From CAZOKO01 sp964580455 (lineage in GTDB: Bacteria; Desulfobacterota; WTBG01), in the NCBI GenBank assembly GCA_964580455.1, contig CAZOKO010000017.1, positions 1-35,170 of the forward strand: a stretch of DNA of 35,170 bases. The letters run 5' to 3'. Below the pieces are notes generated by a model. That model was not told the DNA's origin. It ran no database searches and worked only from the letters and a program-made list of their open reading frames with translations. Below are positions 33,363 through 35,170 of this stretch, in pieces; position 1 is the stretch's first letter; the number at the start of each line of letters is the position of its first letter. The position numbers and the translations under genes were made by a program.

Positions 33363-34433
33363 TCATTCCTCTTTTTTATCTTGGATGTTTTCGGGATCCT
33401 TTTGTTTTTTCAGGATGTTCGTCCAGTTGTTATCGTCACCGTACACACCATTGTGTAAGGGTTCTGTTGTTTCCCTGGCCATTGATTCAAGCCTGAGAAA
33501 CTCACGGTATAAAGTTCTAAAACGCTGTTCGACGACCGGATCGCTGCCGGGCAGCGGCGGATCCCAACTTGCCACCGCATGACGCTGACCGCGGAAGTTG
33601 GTTAAAATGATCTCTGGCCGCCCGTGGTCCGGTGGAGCACTCTGCTCTGGAATGCACAGGGATAAGAAATCCTGAGAAATAAATGCTTCGAGTATACGCT
33701 CAACCGCACTTTCATCCAGAGTCAGGGGATAAATCTTTTCTTCGAGGTCCTGGGGTGTGGTTTGAACCGAACGAACGAGCACATTCCCGGAGCCATCCAC
33801 CCACACATCTCTCCCCCCGAAGATCGGCTGTATATCCCGCAGCTCCATATGAACAGCATGCCAGTCGGATGGTGTACCAAGGAACTCAAACGTACTGTTG
33901 GGCAATCGATCGTGGTGTTGCTTCAGTTTCAGTTTGAAGTGACGGGCAATTGCTTTATTGTAGCCCATTCCATAGGAATGGGCATTTTCCATTGCCGTGC
34001 GGTATTCAGGCGGACAGTCGTCGGAATTGATAGGGTCAATACATCCAATCCCAATCGATACGCTTTCATATGATAGCAGTTTTTCCGGATCGCCATCAAT
34101 GGCCAGCGGTTCAGGGACTTCTTCGATATCCAGGTAAAAGATTTTTATGGTGCCTTGATCGATATCGAGCTCGGCATCCCGGAGAGCATTTTCAGGCTGA
34201 TATCGATTGTATTCGTTGATTTTCTGAAGATCATAATCGTCCATGTTTATTTTGACCTCACTTGAGGTTTTTTTACTATTGCCGGGATTATCTTGACGGG
34301 AAAGCAGTATGGTGCACCCGGTAAGCATAGAGCAGAGATACGCAAGCAATAAAAAAAGTACATGGGGCCGGGAACGTAAGAGCGAACACCTTTTGATAAA
34401 TGTATCGCTGGTTTTGCTCATACTGCCGGCCAT
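33363..34433 (-). CDS. Unknown lipoprotein, GC-richer than its surroundings
   Basis: This 356-residue protein is not recognised. A basic N-terminus and hydrophobic stretch (LLRSRPHVLFLLLAYLCSMLTGC) end in a lipobox LTGC (Cys40), so it is probably anchored to a membrane. The rest is soluble, with Asp/Glu-rich segments and no catalytic motif that I know. ATG at 34433 is preferred because a longer GTG start at 34499 overlaps the upstream gene; no good ribosome site is seen for either. By eye the base composition of 33.4-34.4 kb is clearly richer in GC than neighbouring genes, suggesting acquisition. Convergent with the Sm-fold gene. Confidence 0.75.
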   Translation of the reverse strand: MAGSMSKTSDTFIKRCSLLRSRPHVLFLLLAYLCSMLTGCTILLSRQDNPGNSKKTSSEVKINMDDYDLQKINEYNRYQPENALRDAELDIDQGTIKIFYLDIEEVPEPLAIDGDPEKLLSYESVSIGIGCIDPINSDDCPPEYRTAMENAHSYGMGYNKAIARHFKLKLKQHHDRLPNSTFEFLGTPSDWHAVHMELRDIQPIFGGRDVWVDGSGNVLVRSVQTTPQDLEEKIYPLTLDESAVERILEAFISQDFLSLCIPEQSAPPDHGRPEIILTNFRGQRHAVASWDPPLPGSDPVVEQRFRTLYREFLRLESMARETTEPLHNGVYGDDNNWTNILKKQKDPENIQDKKEE

Positions 34434-34446
34434 ATTGAAACTGTTT

Positions 34447-34755
34447 TTATTTTTCAGGTAAAAAACTGAGCTCCCATCCTTCATCACAGTCAATGCCACT
34501 ACACATATACCATCTTAATCTTCCCTTATGGGGGCCATCCCCGTTATCAATCTCTTTATCCATGAGAATGATGTCGTTTTTTAATTTGCGGCCGTGGTCA
34601 ATGATGCGGGTGTCAGAGGAAGACAGCCGGGACTTAAATATAGTCGCATCTTTTACATGAGTGAAAAAGGCATACGCATCATATCCTTTTGTGCAGGATC
34701 GATACATAAAGAAGAGGATGGAAAAAACTATTAATAGTATTATAATATTTTTCAT
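34447..34755 (-). CDS. Unknown small membrane-anchored protein
   Basis: This 102-residue protein starts MKNIIILLIVFSILFFMYRSC, a single hydrophobic anchor or uncleaved signal, followed by a soluble part ending RWYMCSGIDCDEGWELSFLP. Three cysteines lie outside the anchor. It has no recognised family. An in-frame GTG at 34788 would add 11 residues. It lies 13 bases upstream of the lipoprotein gene on the same strand, so the two may form a unit acting in the envelope. Confidence 0.55.
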   Translation of the reverse strand: MKNIIILLIVFSILFFMYRSCTKGYDAYAFFTHVKDATIFKSRLSSSDTRIIDHGRKLKNDIILMDKEIDNGDGPHKGRLRWYMCSGIDCDEGWELSFLPEK

Positions 34756-34870
34756 GGAAAATAGTTTATTTTTTAAGGTGAAAATCACCTGCCGGCTGAG
34801 GACTTTGCATTTCGCAAGCTTAACGTTAAAGCATAACGCTAACCAGGGCTGGTAGATTGAGAGTCAGGTA

Positions 34871-34898
34871 TTCTTAGTGTTTCTTTGTGTCCTTCGTG
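34871..34898. repeat. Three inverted CACGAAG-type units
   Basis: Units of 9-10 bases ending GTG (TTCTTAGTG, TTTCTTTGTG, TCCTTCGTG), in the gap after the unknown gene pair; same family as 17384 and 28860. Confidence 0.7.
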
Positions 34899-34957
34899 GT
34901 TGGTTTTTGTAACATAAATAAGAATCGGGTCATGCGGAATGAAACTTTACCTGAATT

Positions 34958-35170
34958 TCAGTAAATTGAGGGAGAGCATTTGTCAACCATACTATTAAGG
35001 ACACCTCCCAGAAGGCCTAAAATTATCAACAATACTGTTGAAAATCTTGCAAGAAGTTCAAATTTTTTTATCTGATTATGCAGGCCACAGAATGTTGTGC
35101 CAATGTCCTGTCAGGACAGCAGTTCCGCAACTTAAAATAATTTCTATAAAACTTCCTTCAAAACCAATCA
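34958..35170 (-). CDS. Possible C-terminal end of a truncated or frameshifted gene
   Basis: On the minus strand an open stretch ends at a TGA at 34958 and reads NQIKKFELLARFSTVLLIILGLLGGVLNS, a plausible membrane segment. Near the window edge the reading shifts: another frame gives GFEGSFIEIILSCGTAVL before a stop. This could be a decayed gene or chance. No other gene is seen in 34856-35170. Confidence 0.2.

Overview
The window reads as a stretch of chromosome from a Gram-negative-type, probably anaerobic bacterium with a moderately low GC content. It has a bacterial ribosomal protein L27, Obg, HflKC, several lipoprotein signals, a sigma54-dependent activator, a XerD-type recombinase and a tRNA-Pro with an encoded CCA. 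Several enzymes are of the kind best known from Archaea: a short thymidylate synthase, a DRG-like TGS GTPase, 3-dehydroquinate synthase II, ADH synthase and a geranylgeranyl-reductase-like flavoprotein. The phylum cannot be fixed from the sequence alone. Desulfobacterota, Nitrospirota, Planctomycetota (Brocadiae) or a candidate phylum would all fit.

Layout. 0.2-6.6 kb is one leftward cluster: hflK-hflC-rpmA-obg-proB-proA-nadD (membrane proteolysis control, ribosome biogenesis, proline synthesis, NAD synthesis). 6.85-11.65 kb holds the archaeal-like set, interrupted by an SppA-type peptidase. 12-19 kb has an exported papain-like protease with a CARDB domain, a stand-alone molybdopterin oxidoreductase, a TrmJ-type tRNA methyltransferase and the flavoprotein. 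19.2-28.7 kb is a loose series of single genes: nitroreductase, a tandem DsbA-like lipoprotein, two unknown linked genes, an alanine/sodium symporter, an unknown Cys-rich protein, agmatinase, a DUF2065 membrane protein and a B12-type radical SAM protein. 29.1-32.4 kb is a rightward group: ketopantoate reductase, XerD and a sigma54 activator whose receiver domain has lost its phosphorylation site. After tRNA-Pro come an exported Sm-fold protein with a strong promoter and a structured leader, then two leftward genes without recognised function, one of them richer in GC.

The most unusual feature is in the gaps between genes. Nearly every longer gap carries short arrays of 7-, 8-, 9- or 10-base units, belonging to at least eight sequence families, each with strict spacing but variable bases. 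They abut stop codons, lie inside an operon just before proB, and supply the last codons of one gene. A pair of longer composite repeats flanks the DRG/DHQS-II/ADHS block, and a 169-bp nested inverted repeat resembling a MITE lies after the DsbA-like gene.
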